A stretch of 64,000 bases of DNA from Desulfatitalea sp. BRH_c12. Its GTDB lineage: Bacteria > Desulfobacterota > Desulfobacteria > Desulfobacterales > Desulfosarcinaceae. Where the stretch lies: assembly GCA_000961655.1 (NCBI GenBank), contig LADR01000067.1, positions 62,001 to 126,000 of the forward strand, given 5' to 3'. Under the pieces are notes generated by a model that saw only the letters and a list, made by a program, of their open reading frames with translations, was not told the origin of the DNA and ran no database searches. Made by a program: the position numbers and the translations under genes. This document shows, piece after piece, positions 1-8,444 of this stretch (position 1 is its first letter; every line of letters begins with the position of its first letter).

Positions 1-112
1 GTTGAAGTCAAACAATGCCATTGGCATCTGCATTCCGGTTTTGATGGACGTTGAAAGGACAGGGCAACCGCATTTTTTCGTGCTTTGAAGAGATTGGTGA
101 CAGCTATCGTTC

Positions 113-1609
113 TCAACTGGCTTCGGAGGTGGTTGGCGGTGTCGGCCGTCGCAGGTTTTCCACCAGTTTCAATTGTCCTTGGGTAAACTCAACCTCCTGG
201 TCATCGCTGATGCCTTCCAGTTCTCTCAGGGCTTCACGGATATCCTTGGAACCGTGTTGGTGGATTTTCCGGATCGTGTTGAATTCTCGCCGCGTTTCGC
301 GCAGGGGGAATTTGCCGTTTGTACTGCGCAGATAGTTTACCACCTTGTCGCGGATGGCGTCCCAGCTGTCGCGGCGTGTCTGGTTGGGCAAGGGCGTGAG
401 ATCGTCGCAATTTTTAAGGGTTCGGCGGTGAAAGCGGTTAAGGGAAAAAGACCGTACAGTAAATGCCCAGATCAACAAGGCCAAGGCGGTTGTGCCACCT
501 GCCGCGGCTAATTTGATGATCAGATCCGTGCCCGCCAGCGGCGGCGCAACCAGGGTCAGGACAAAAGCCATCGATCCTGCCAAAAGGGAGCCGGCGAAGC
601 CGGCCGCAAAGGAACGCATTTTAAAATTGCGGAGGCGTTTGCGGTAGCTGATCAGCGCTTCCAGCAAATGCGCCAGCCGTTCACCATGGGTTTCCACAAA
701 AGCAGCCAAGTTGTCCAGACGGTAGCGCGGGGCCTGCAGTACCGCTTTTTTCAACTCTTCACGCTGGTTTTCCAGGTAGCCCAGATAGCTGATGTCCCGG
801 TTCTTGTTATTTGCGGCCGCATCCTGAGACGAATAGGTCAGGTGGATCATGGGAATATCTTTGCGCCCGGTGATTTGAGACAGATTCCAGCACAAAGTCC
901 CATATACGCGCAGCAGGTCGATCATCGAGGCGCACTCGTCGATGCGGTTGAGGACGAAAAGCACACGATCCTCGAAAGTGCGCGAGGGCAGGGTCTCGCG
1001 CAGACTGGTGTGAATTTCGCGGACCGTGCCGGCCTTGTGCGGATCAAACAGCACCAGCACCAAATCGGCGATTTGAGCGAAATCGCCGATCACTTCCTGG
1101 TAATTGTAGCCGCGGTCGCGCTCGGTTATGCTGTCCAGCATGCCAGGGGTATCGATGATGGCCAGATTTCTCAGAAAAGGGGAATTAACCTTTTTCAGAC
1201 GAAAATGGGCGGCGAACCGCTGTCCGTGCTTCCGCAAGGTCTCAAAAGGATACTCGCTGTCATGCAGCAGAAATTTGCCATCGCGCGATTCTGTCACCTG
1301 GACGGGGGCGTCGGCCGATTGCGTGTCGTCGTGGGTAATGACCGTGAACGAATCATCGGTAGGTGCCTGACCGGTCGCCTGGATTGGGGCACCCAGAAAT
1401 TCGTTGATCAAGGTCGATTTACCAGAGGAGTAACTGCCCAGCACGAGCACCTGCGGTTTCCATTTGATCGTGGTTTCAAGCGGTACCTCGCTGTACCCGT
1501 AGCGGATGGCTACCGGCGAGAGCTGTTCGGCAACCATTTCCAGCATTTCCGTTCGCAGGGCCTTGATGTAGTTGTCTCGGTACATACTTTTTTCGTCGGG
1601 TGCCACCAT
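113..1609 (-). CDS. Dynamin-like GTPase with two membrane segments
   Basis: This 498-residue protein carries GTPase motifs: the P-loop GSYSSGKS at residues 58-65, DTPG (G3) at 153-156 and NRID (G4, in place of NKxD) at 221-224. Two hydrophobic segments at about 334-355 and 363-384 form a likely membrane hairpin. A charged helical tail follows. The layout (GTPase head, helices, membrane hairpin, C-terminal helices) is that of bacterial dynamin-like proteins, which bind or remodel membranes. The ATG has AAGG seven bases upstream. The next gene on the same strand lies about 270 bp upstream, so it is probably a separate unit. Bases 1-112, beyond its stop, hold nothing recognisable. The fold class is fairly certain; the cellular role is unknown. 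Confidence 0.8.
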   Translation of the reverse strand: MVAPDEKSMYRDNYIKALRTEMLEMVAEQLSPVAIRYGYSEVPLETTIKWKPQVLVLGSYSSGKSTLINEFLGAPIQATGQAPTDDSFTVITHDDTQSADAPVQVTESRDGKFLLHDSEYPFETLRKHGQRFAAHFRLKKVNSPFLRNLAIIDTPGMLDSITERDRGYNYQEVIGDFAQIADLVLVLFDPHKAGTVREIHTSLRETLPSRTFEDRVLFVLNRIDECASMIDLLRVYGTLCWNLSQITGRKDIPMIHLTYSSQDAAANNKNRDISYLGYLENQREELKKAVLQAPRYRLDNLAAFVETHGERLAHLLEALISYRKRLRNFKMRSFAAGFAGSLLAGSMAFVLTLVAPPLAGTDLIIKLAAAGGTTALALLIWAFTVRSFSLNRFHRRTLKNCDDLTPLPNQTRRDSWDAIRDKVVNYLRSTNGKFPLRETRREFNTIRKIHQHGSKDIREALRELEGISDDQEVEFTQGQLKLVENLRRPTPPTTSEAS

Positions 1610-1876
1610 TCCACAGCCTTTCTTTGGCTCGCATAAACATCCGTTGCACTTTTTGGGTGCTCAAGGGCATTTATATGCAACCGATCGAATCAAATCAATA
1701 ATTAATCAATGTAACAGATATCGTGCGGAAAGAGGGCAAGGCCCAACCCCATCGGGCTTACGTTGTGAATGCCTGTAGTGTGTCGGCCGGATAGGGCGTG
1801 GGCTCTGGCGGCAGTGCAATGGATATACACCGCAAAGAGAAACGCTCGTGTGGGTCCGGATGGCGGCCCACCTGCA

Positions 1877-2272
1877 TCAACAACTGCATCCACAGCCACA
1901 TGTGCCGCCGCATCCGTTGGACGACTGCGCCATGGCACGTACGACTTCCTGGGCGGGCGCCTCTTCGACCGATTGGACTGACACATGGATCGTGTACGGC
2001 GGCACCATGCCCAAGGCCTGGGTGAAGGTGCACAGCAGATGACCGAAAAAAACACTTTCGGCACCGGCTTCGACCGGCAGTGCAAAACGATCGCCGGCCT
2101 TTTTATCCAGAAGCAACCGTTCGAAGGGGGTTATCCCCGCCGATCCCACACCGAAAATCAGTGCTACCTGAGCGTCCATATCGGTGGTTATTTCGTTGCC
2201 CGGTGGCGGCACCGCATTTATCAATAAATGCACCTTATCCAACGGACCCACTTTGCGTTCTGGCGTATCCAT
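1877..2272 (-). CDS. Small SlyD/FKBP-like protein with Cys-rich C-terminus
   Basis: This protein has 131 residues. A segment reading ITPFERLLLDKKAGDRF resembles the loop of SlyD/FKBP-type peptidyl-prolyl isomerases and the GreA C-terminal fold, where a Glu-x-x-Leu and a Lys/Gly-Asp pair are usual. The last twelve residues, GCGGTCGCGCSC, hold five cysteines, recalling the metal-binding tails of SlyD. I chose the ATG at 2272 because GGAGG lies five bases upstream; a TTG start at 2302 would add ten residues. No signal peptide is visible, so it is probably cytoplasmic. The fold assignment is tentative; the Cys tail is directly visible. Confidence 0.6.
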   Translation of the reverse strand: MDTPERKVGPLDKVHLLINAVPPPGNEITTDMDAQVALIFGVGSAGITPFERLLLDKKAGDRFALPVEAGAESVFFGHLLCTFTQALGMVPPYTIHVSVQSVEEAPAQEVVRAMAQSSNGCGGTCGCGCSC

Positions 2273-2372
2273 TATAGCCTCCATGAAGTCAGCGTTCGCC
2301 AACTATAAGATCGCCTGTCCAATGATGCAAAGCGGTGCCTCTCGAGCCCGACCGGAACGGATGGCTCACGGC

Positions 2373-4520
2373 CTACCAAAGTTTCCAGTACGTGTTCAGA
2401 TCCACTGTGGTAAAAAATTGGGAACTTCGGTATTCCGCATTGAATTCATCCTCATGCAGGTAAAAATATTTGTGTTTCAGCGACAGGCTCAAATAAGAGT
2501 TGACCCGAACCGAGATGGCATTGTCTATTTCAGTGCGCAGGCCCCACCGGTCGCTATCCCCGCCTTGCATCGAGACGAAGTTGTCGATGTTGAAGGAATA
2601 GGTAAAGTGTTTGAGAAAAGGGTAGGTAACGCCCATGATGAGCTCTATACCGTAGACCGCGTCATCGGCGGGATCCTGAAGCATTTTTTCAAGGCCCAAG
2701 CCCAGTTTCCCGCTGAAAAAGTTCTTGTAGGTGGAGATCCCCATGGTCTCCCGAATGAGAATGGGGCGGCGCCCATCGACTTCCTCAACCACAGTATCGA
2801 CTTGAAATTTATTGTACGGCCTTATGTTTTCACTGAGGTTGTAATCATATAGAAAGGTGCCCCGCAGCAGGTTCTGAATATAGTCGTCGTTCTGACGCAC
2901 ATACAGAATATAGGGCGTCAGAACGAACCGATGAAACTGATTGTAAAAAGTCAAATCGATTCGGTCTTCCAGGCCCCACTTATCGTAATTTTCTATAGGC
3001 TGGTCCACTGGCGTGTCGCTGGTATTGCGGCGCTGTACACTGCCGGTGGCGACAAAATTGGAAAGGTAGACATCGATCAGGGTCCGGAAGCGTCGATCCA
3101 GGTAGGCATAATCGTCGCGCAAGGTCAGTTTTTCGTTTTTCAGATCCGCGGTAAGCAGATCGGTCACCGTAATCCAAGAATTGCGATAAGAGATGTCAGT
3201 CCCAAGGATCTGGCGAATCTTTTCAAAGGCGGGTTGTGTGGCCGCCACTCGGTACTTGCGCTGGCCATCTATGGGGTATCCTTGAATGAAGAGTTTGTCT
3301 TTTTGGGAGATTCCCGCGGAGATCAACCCGGACTGGTTTTGGTTCACCATCGCCAGTTGCGCTCCGGTCAGATCGAAAGTGAACACGGTAAAGTCCAAGT
3401 TCACCATGTTCAACACATCGGATTGCCGGATGTCGTTTTCGATCGGATAGCCTCTGATCGTGTTATTGTTCACGAAAGCCACTTCGCTGTTAAAGCGCGC
3501 CCTGAGCAACTGGGTCAGGCGCAGGTCGTTGAGCAGGTAATCCTGGCCGTCCGTGCTGGCGATTTTTTGATTTTGTTCCGCGAGGTACTTGCTTTTCCAC
3601 AGTGACAGACGATCGGCAAATTCCAGGTAGGTCGGATGCTGGGTCGGTTTATAACGGGCCTTGCGCGGTTGCATGGCTTGCGGAAACACACGGTCGTTCA
3701 ATGCGAGTTCTAAAATATAGTAATCAAAGCTGTCATCGATCATGAGAATGGATCGCCCATCCACCAGATCGATCCGGGATGCCTTGCTTTCGTAAAGCAT
3801 GCCGGTATAATCTCCTCCGCAAACAGCCATATCGATCTGCTTATAACTTTCAAGCAGTAGAACGGTTTCCTCAAGCTTCATACCCGAAAGCAAGACAATA
3901 TGGTCGATGCCTGCGCTACCGATTTCTTTCAAAACAGGCCCTAGCACCTCTTTCTCGTCTTTTAAAACTGTATCATAAAGATCTTTTTCGGCAATGTCGA
4001 ACTTCAATTGCTTGGAAGAAATCCCGATGAACGCGATTTTCGTTCCGCGCACATCCGCTATGACATAGGGGGTGAAAACAGAATTCGAAGCTCTTGATAT
4101 GTTGGCGGAAAGCAGTTTTACGTTTCGGCTCCCCCGCAAGAAATCCAGGTTCTGTAAGCCAATGTGGAGGTCCTTGGACGATACCAGGGTTGCCTTGCAG
4201 TCAAAGCCATCGAGAAAGTCCATCATGATCGAACCGGAACTGAATTTAGAGATAACACCAGGGTAAAAAGCATTTCCCAAATCCAGATACACATCCGTCG
4301 CTTCTTTTTCCGCTACGATATTCTGGGCCAGGACAAGCAAGGGATCGTGTTCTTCCTGGTTTGGAACATCGGGCGAAGACTTACCTTGAATATTGGATGT
4401 CAAAAGCAGTTTGATGGTCGTTTGTGCCTCAACCCCATGAACGCAGACCAATGCTGAATAAAAGGGGATAAGGAAGCAAAAAAGGATCGTTCGACTTGAA
4501 ACAAGGGTAGTTCGATACAT
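2373..4520 (-). CDS. Degenerate 5'-nucleotidase-like protein fused to an outer-membrane beta-barrel
   Basis: This protein has 715 residues. A signal peptide (about 1-32) precedes a region shaped like a UshA-type calcineurin phosphoesterase (about 35-270) and a 5'-nucleotidase C-terminal domain (about 330-480). The active-site motifs are changed: the usual TNDxHG is TSNIQG (41-46), LDxGD is LDLGN (79-83), GNHE is SSKD (114-117), LSH is LSGM (211-214) and GHTH is GGDY (235-238). Metal-dependent hydrolysis therefore looks lost. From about 518 to the end, alternating aromatic/polar strands ending in KLW look like an outer-membrane beta-barrel with the usual terminal aromatic residue. It follows a coiled-coil lipoprotein gene by 87 bp, probably in one operon. 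I infer a surface or periplasmic binding protein rather than an enzyme. Confidence 0.7.
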   Translation of the reverse strand: MYRTTLVSSRTILFCFLIPFYSALVCVHGVEAQTTIKLLLTSNIQGKSSPDVPNQEEHDPLLVLAQNIVAEKEATDVYLDLGNAFYPGVISKFSSGSIMMDFLDGFDCKATLVSSKDLHIGLQNLDFLRGSRNVKLLSANISRASNSVFTPYVIADVRGTKIAFIGISSKQLKFDIAEKDLYDTVLKDEKEVLGPVLKEIGSAGIDHIVLLSGMKLEETVLLLESYKQIDMAVCGGDYTGMLYESKASRIDLVDGRSILMIDDSFDYYILELALNDRVFPQAMQPRKARYKPTQHPTYLEFADRLSLWKSKYLAEQNQKIASTDGQDYLLNDLRLTQLLRARFNSEVAFVNNNTIRGYPIENDIRQSDVLNMVNLDFTVFTFDLTGAQLAMVNQNQSGLISAGISQKDKLFIQGYPIDGQRKYRVAATQPAFEKIRQILGTDISYRNSWITVTDLLTADLKNEKLTLRDDYAYLDRRFRTLIDVYLSNFVATGSVQRRNTSDTPVDQPIENYDKWGLEDRIDLTFYNQFHRFVLTPYILYVRQNDDYIQNLLRGTFLYDYNLSENIRPYNKFQVDTVVEEVDGRRPILIRETMGISTYKNFFSGKLGLGLEKMLQDPADDAVYGIELIMGVTYPFLKHFTYSFNIDNFVSMQGGDSDRWGLRTEIDNAISVRVNSYLSLSLKHKYFYLHEDEFNAEYRSSQFFTTVDLNTYWKLW

Positions 4521-4607
4521 AGAAATTGCTGTCGGGCCGGAAGGCTTTTGGGTTAATTGGTTGTCGGAATACGCTTTGGAATAGTACTCACGCTCCGGTG
4601 ATCGCTT

Positions 4608-5390
4608 TTAGCGGGTGTTCAGGAGGAGTTGGCCAGGCCCGCCTTTCAGTTTTTGAAACGAAACTTCAGTGGCGGCTTTCATTGACTTTAATTCGCGCTC
4701 AATTTGATCGCGGGCGAATTGACTCTGCGCAAGTTGTTCAGTCAGGGCGGTGAGTTGCACGGCAATTTCACTATTAGCGGCCCTAAGCGTGGAGACTTCG
4801 AGTTCCTTGGCATCCAGCGTTTTTTTTGTCGCATTCAGGGCGCTGGACAGTTCGAATTCTCTTTGCGCACTTTGTTGTTTGAAATCGTCCAGTTGTTTGC
4901 TGAAAGCATTATTTTGCGAGGCAATCAGCTCATTGAGCGCCTTGATCTCCTGGGCACGTTTCATTTCCAGATCGGTGACCAGAAAAGACAGTTCCGATAT
5001 TTTCAGGGCACTGTCGTTTTCAAGCAGGCTGTATTTCTGTTCGAGATTTCTGATCTGCTCTTCGTTCAGGGCAGTATCGTTTTGATATTTTTCGTTCAAT
5101 GTATCCAGGTCGGTATTCAACTTTTGGATATTGGCCGATAATTGTTTTGTTTTCAGGCGGTATTGCAGGTTTTCCTGCTTGAGAATATCATTTTCCCGCT
5201 CGATCAGGAGCAGACGCTTTTTCATTTGTCTGTTCTCGGCCATCATCCGGTTGGTGGCATCCGGGGGGATCCGGATCTCCTGACTTGTAGTGACACAGGC
5301 AGTGACCGTGACCAGCGCGATCAGGATAAAAATGATCGCTGCAAGGTTGGGAACAGGTTGGTTTTCACGATCCGAATGGTTTGCTGTCAT
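4608..5390 (-). CDS. Coiled-coil lipoprotein
   Basis: This protein has 260 residues. An N-terminal hydrophobic stretch (about 17-31) ends in VTAC, a lipobox with Cys32 as the lipidation site. From about residue 45 to 245 the sequence is almost entirely heptad-like, rich in Leu, Glu, Lys and Gln, which indicates a long coiled coil. No catalytic motif is seen. The gene lies 87 bp upstream of the 5'-nucleotidase-like barrel gene on the same strand, so the two may form an envelope complex with the coiled coil spanning the periplasm. The lipoprotein call is good; the function is unknown. Confidence 0.7.
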   Translation of the reverse strand: MTANHSDRENQPVPNLAAIIFILIALVTVTACVTTSQEIRIPPDATNRMMAENRQMKKRLLLIERENDILKQENLQYRLKTKQLSANIQKLNTDLDTLNEKYQNDTALNEEQIRNLEQKYSLLENDSALKISELSFLVTDLEMKRAQEIKALNELIASQNNAFSKQLDDFKQQSAQREFELSSALNATKKTLDAKELEVSTLRAANSEIAVQLTALTEQLAQSQFARDQIERELKSMKAATEVSFQKLKGGPGQLLLNTR

Positions 5391-5755
5391 AAGTACCGTC
5401 CAATTTTTCTTCGGTGAGCAAATGGCCAGAAATTCGCAGCAGATTCACCTGGGTTAACAAATCAACCGTAAGTCATGCGAAAGCTACCCTAAAAGCAAGG
5501 ATTTTGCAACCCGTATCTGCACAAAGCAGCTTGCACCAATCGTTTACGTTGATTTCTGCGAAAAACCGGGGCGGTGGAACGTCGCGGCGGACTTTAAAAA
5601 AACGTCAGAGCATTTCCCACTTTTCACTTTCAACTCCCGCAAAGCCGGTTTAAAGTGTGTGCGTTGAAAATGCGTGGCGTCTTCACCCGTGCGCTTGAGC
5701 AATCGCTCATGCTGCGTTGAGGCGTTCTAAAAGGTTCCATTCAAAGGAGATACGG
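5391..5755. other. Divergent intergenic region
   Basis: These 365 bases lie between the divergent lipoprotein and alcohol dehydrogenase genes and must hold both promoters. I see no convincing -35/-10 pair, no RNA gene and no repeat beyond a short GAGC-AATC-GCTC palindrome near 5697. The reading frames here lack ribosome-binding sites and recognisable protein sequence. Confidence 0.5.
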
Positions 5756-6676
5756 ATGAAAAAGGTTATCTATCGCGATATCCGGGATATCGACGTGGCA
5801 GAGGTGGTTGACAGCGATCCTGCAGAGGGCGAAGTCACGGTCCGGATTAAATATTGCGGTATCTGCGGTTCGGATCTACATGAGTATCTGCACGGTCCTT
5901 TTCCGATGAGTACTTTTGGTCATGAGGCTTGCGGTACAATCACCGCTATAGGTTCCCAGGTGACCGGATACGCCATAGGCGATCGGGTCTGCACCGTTTT
6001 TCCTGGAGCCTTTGCCGAAGCAATTGTCTGTCCGGTCGAGCGATTGATCAAAATTCCGCCGGAGATGTCATGGCAGCGGGCTGCCGTTCTGGAGCCGCTG
6101 TCCGGGGCGGCTTACGCAATAAAACGTGGCGGCATAGAGACGACGCATACGGTGTTTATTGCCGGAGCTGGTACCGTCGGGCTGATGTTCCTGATGGGTC
6201 TGAAAGCCATGGGTGTTGAGACGATCTACATGACAGACGTCCAGGAAAACCGCCGTAAGATGGCCGAAAAGTTGGGCGCCACGCTGGTGTGGAATCCGAC
6301 CGATCTCAAAAGTCCGGCCAAAATCAAGGCCTTGACGCAGGGCCGCGGCGTGGACATCGCCATCGAAGCGGTAGGCATCCAGGAAACCCTCAAAGATTGC
6401 CTGGCCTCAGTGCGTTATCAAGGCACGGTGATCGTGCAGGGCATCTTCACCGAGCGGGCCCAGATGCACATGCTCGGGTTCGTGACACGCGAAACGACCA
6501 TGATCGGGACCAGTTCGATCGACCCGGCACTGGCCTTGGCGTGGCTGAACACCGGACTGATCCATCCCGAAAGCATTGTCACCGACATTATTCCTCTTGC
6601 GGACATCGCAAGCAGCGGTTTTGAAGTGCTTGCCGAGAAAAACAAGCCGGCCATCAAAATATTGGTCGAACCGTAG
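5756..6676 (+). CDS. Zinc-type alcohol dehydrogenase (MDR family) without structural zinc lobe
   Basis: This 306-residue protein is a medium-chain dehydrogenase. Catalytic zinc ligands are visible: Cys37 in CGICGSD, His56-Glu57 in FGHEACG and Glu113 in VLEPLSG. The NAD(P) motif GAGTVG is at 137-142. The ICGSDLHEY stretch resembles butanediol, sorbitol and threonine dehydrogenases. Between GDRV (76-79) and the next conserved block the four-cysteine structural zinc lobe is absent, which explains the short length (about 350 is usual). The ATG at 5756 has AAGGAG upstream and is preferred over an upstream in-frame ATG at 5717. efpL follows after 48 bp. The substrate cannot be read from the sequence. 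Confidence 0.8.
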   Translation: MKKVIYRDIRDIDVAEVVDSDPAEGEVTVRIKYCGICGSDLHEYLHGPFPMSTFGHEACGTITAIGSQVTGYAIGDRVCTVFPGAFAEAIVCPVERLIKIPPEMSWQRAAVLEPLSGAAYAIKRGGIETTHTVFIAGAGTVGLMFLMGLKAMGVETIYMTDVQENRRKMAEKLGATLVWNPTDLKSPAKIKALTQGRGVDIAIEAVGIQETLKDCLASVRYQGTVIVQGIFTERAQMHMLGFVTRETTMIGTSSIDPALALAWLNTGLIHPESIVTDIIPLADIASSGFEVLAEKNKPAIKILVEP

Positions 6677-6724
6677 GCCGGCTTGAAGCCGCATTCCAAT
6701 TAAAACAAAAGGAGTTCATCACAC

Positions 6725-7291
6725 GTGAAAGCATCCCAACTACGCAAAGGCACTGTGGTCGGCATCAATGGCGCCGCTTACCGGGTGCGCGATGTCGATA
6801 CCCAGACACCCTCGGCGCGCGGCGCCAATACGCTGTACCGGGTGCGCCTGACCGGCATCGGCAGCGGCCATAATATGGAGCAGACCTTCAAAAGCAATGA
6901 TTTTCTCGAAGAGTTGAATGTAGAGCGCCGCGCAGTGACCTTCCTATATGCGGACCAGGAAAATTACCACTTCATGGACGCCCAGAGCTATGAACAGCAC
7001 AGCCTGCATGTCGATCAGATCGAGGATCAGAAAGAGTGGCTGGTGGAAAACATGGAAGGATTGTCCGCTCAGATGCTGGAGGGGCAGTTGGTCGCGCTTG
7101 AACTGCCGACCACTGTCGAACTGGATATCGTGGAAACAGCGCCGGTGATCAAGGGGGCCACAGCCACCAACCGCAACAAACCGGCGACGCTGACCAACCG
7201 GCGGGTGGTGCTGGTACCCGAATACATGGCCCCCGGCGACCGGGTGCGCATCAATACCGACACCGGCAAATTCATGGCGCGCGTACGCTGA
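6725..7291 (+). CDS. efpL: Elongation factor P-like protein EfpL (YeiP)
   Basis: This 188-residue protein has the three-domain beta-barrel layout of EF-P. The domain-I tip loop reads PSARGANT with Arg32 at the tip. That is the EfpL/YeiP signature, in contrast to the modified Lys or Arg loop of canonical EF-P. The C-terminal block ETAPVIKGATATNRNKPATL matches the YeiP family closely. It acts on ribosomes stalled at proline-rich and some other motifs. The start is GTG at 6725 with AAAGGAG ten bases upstream. It sits 48 bp behind the dehydrogenase gene and is probably cotranscribed with it. A canonical efp would be expected elsewhere in the genome. Confidence 0.88.
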   Translation: MKASQLRKGTVVGINGAAYRVRDVDTQTPSARGANTLYRVRLTGIGSGHNMEQTFKSNDFLEELNVERRAVTFLYADQENYHFMDAQSYEQHSLHVDQIEDQKEWLVENMEGLSAQMLEGQLVALELPTTVELDIVETAPVIKGATATNRNKPATLTNRRVVLVPEYMAPGDRVRINTDTGKFMARVR

Positions 7292-7337
7292 ACCACCTTT
7301 GTCATCCCAGCCCGATCGGGCAAGCAGTAACCGCTTA

Positions 7338-7401
7338 ACGGCGGCCTCGTCCGTCGGGGGCACTCAGGTGCGCTGAAAGTGCCCGTCGGAAGAGCCGCCG
7401 T
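7338..7401. terminator. Imperfect stem-loop between convergent genes
   Basis: ACGGCGGC (7338-7345) pairs with GCCGCCGT (7394-7401), and inside this GGGCACT (7358-7364) pairs with AGTGCCC (7378-7384). The position between the stops of efpL and the PHP gene suggests a bidirectional transcription barrier. No U-tract follows on either strand, so an intrinsic terminator is uncertain. Confidence 0.4.
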
Positions 7402-7408
7402 GCGCCTG

Positions 7409-8326
7409 CTACATGCCGAAATAGCTGCGCAGTCGGCGCGGCTTAAGATGATGATCTATTTGCCGGCGGACACCGTCGCGAAACGCGCATGATTTCAACT
7501 GGATCACCTTACGGCCATACCGGATGTTTTTCTCCAGAAGGTCCGGGCAATTGCTCAGGCTTGAGCGCAGCTTGAAACTGTTGCTCGCCATCTTGTGAAT
7601 CAGGGTGATCTCTTTGCCGGCTACCTGGTTGGCCTTGCACAGCACGGCATCCAGAAAATCATGCCGCGTTCTGGGGCATTCCGCAAAGGTCACGGACCGT
7701 CCCATGTGATGGAGAGTGTGCCCGTCACTGCCACCGACCATGGCGCGGTCCAGATTGAACCCTAGAACGGCGCATTTCAGGTTCCACTTGTTCAGATTGT
7801 TGGCGTTGATCACTTCCACGCCATCGACCATCTGAAACAAATGTTGCAGTTGCGCTTCGGAAAATTGCACATTGCAGACCCCTGTGTACATGGCGCAATA
7901 GGGGTGGGCGAATATGATGACGCAATGGTAGTCGCGAGCCCGCTCGATAGTCTCGGCCATGGTCAGGCTCAATGAACTCATCACGCCGGGGCCACGGTTG
8001 GGGGCGATCTCTTTGTCAAAAAAACGGCGCAATTCGGCTGTGGTGTAAAAATAGACCAGAAGGTGAGAACCTTCGGCCACCGTTATTTCAATACCCGGAA
8101 TCGTCAATAAATCGTCATATTGCGCGATCTCCAGGGCGCCGCGAATGTCATTGTGATCGGTAATGGCGATACCGATGCCCAGAGCCTTGGCGCGGGCCGC
8201 GATTTTATCGATCCGATTGCGGCCATCGGAATATATGGAATGAAAATGAAGATCAACAACAGTATTGGTCGGATTCAGCTGTTTGAGATCCGGTCTTTCG
8301 AATCGAACGCGATCGCTTGAATGCAT
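7409..8326 (-). CDS. PHP-domain metal-dependent phosphoesterase
   Basis: This protein has 305 residues. Metal-ligand motifs of the PHP (polymerase and histidinol phosphatase) superfamily are intact: HFH at 27-29, D57-H58 in ITDHND, H141 in FAHPY, and D201 and H203 in GGSDGH. Such stand-alone PHP proteins hydrolyse phosphoesters such as nucleoside 3',5'-bisphosphates or short RNA. The last 80 residues are basic (for example HHLKPRRLRS), which might help nucleic-acid binding. The ATG at 8326 has AAGGGGG upstream. The gene for a diguanylate cyclase lies 118 bp upstream on the same strand. The enzyme class is sure; the substrate is not. Confidence 0.8.
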   Translation of the reverse strand: MHSSDRVRFERPDLKQLNPTNTVVDLHFHSIYSDGRNRIDKIAARAKALGIGIAITDHNDIRGALEIAQYDDLLTIPGIEITVAEGSHLLVYFYTTAELRRFFDKEIAPNRGPGVMSSLSLTMAETIERARDYHCVIIFAHPYCAMYTGVCNVQFSEAQLQHLFQMVDGVEVINANNLNKWNLKCAVLGFNLDRAMVGGSDGHTLHHMGRSVTFAECPRTRHDFLDAVLCKANQVAGKEITLIHKMASNSFKLRSSLSNCPDLLEKNIRYGRKVIQLKSCAFRDGVRRQIDHHLKPRRLRSYFGM

Positions 8327-8444
8327 TAATAGCCCCCTTCAGATTTTGGTGCTTTTGACGCTGCGCTGAATGTTATGCAAAAGGTCTGCCGCTTGCGCCA
8401 ATCACCAAACGCGAGGACATCCATATAAGAATTTTCTTTACTAT

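Noticed and set aside
668-1636. 322-codon plus-strand frame opposite the dynamin-like gene
   Set aside because: Complementary to a clear GTPase with intact P-loop; no motif or ribosome site of its own.
5414-5653. 79-codon frame in the gap before the dehydrogenase
   Set aside because: No ribosome-binding site, no family features and poor codon pattern compared with its neighbours.
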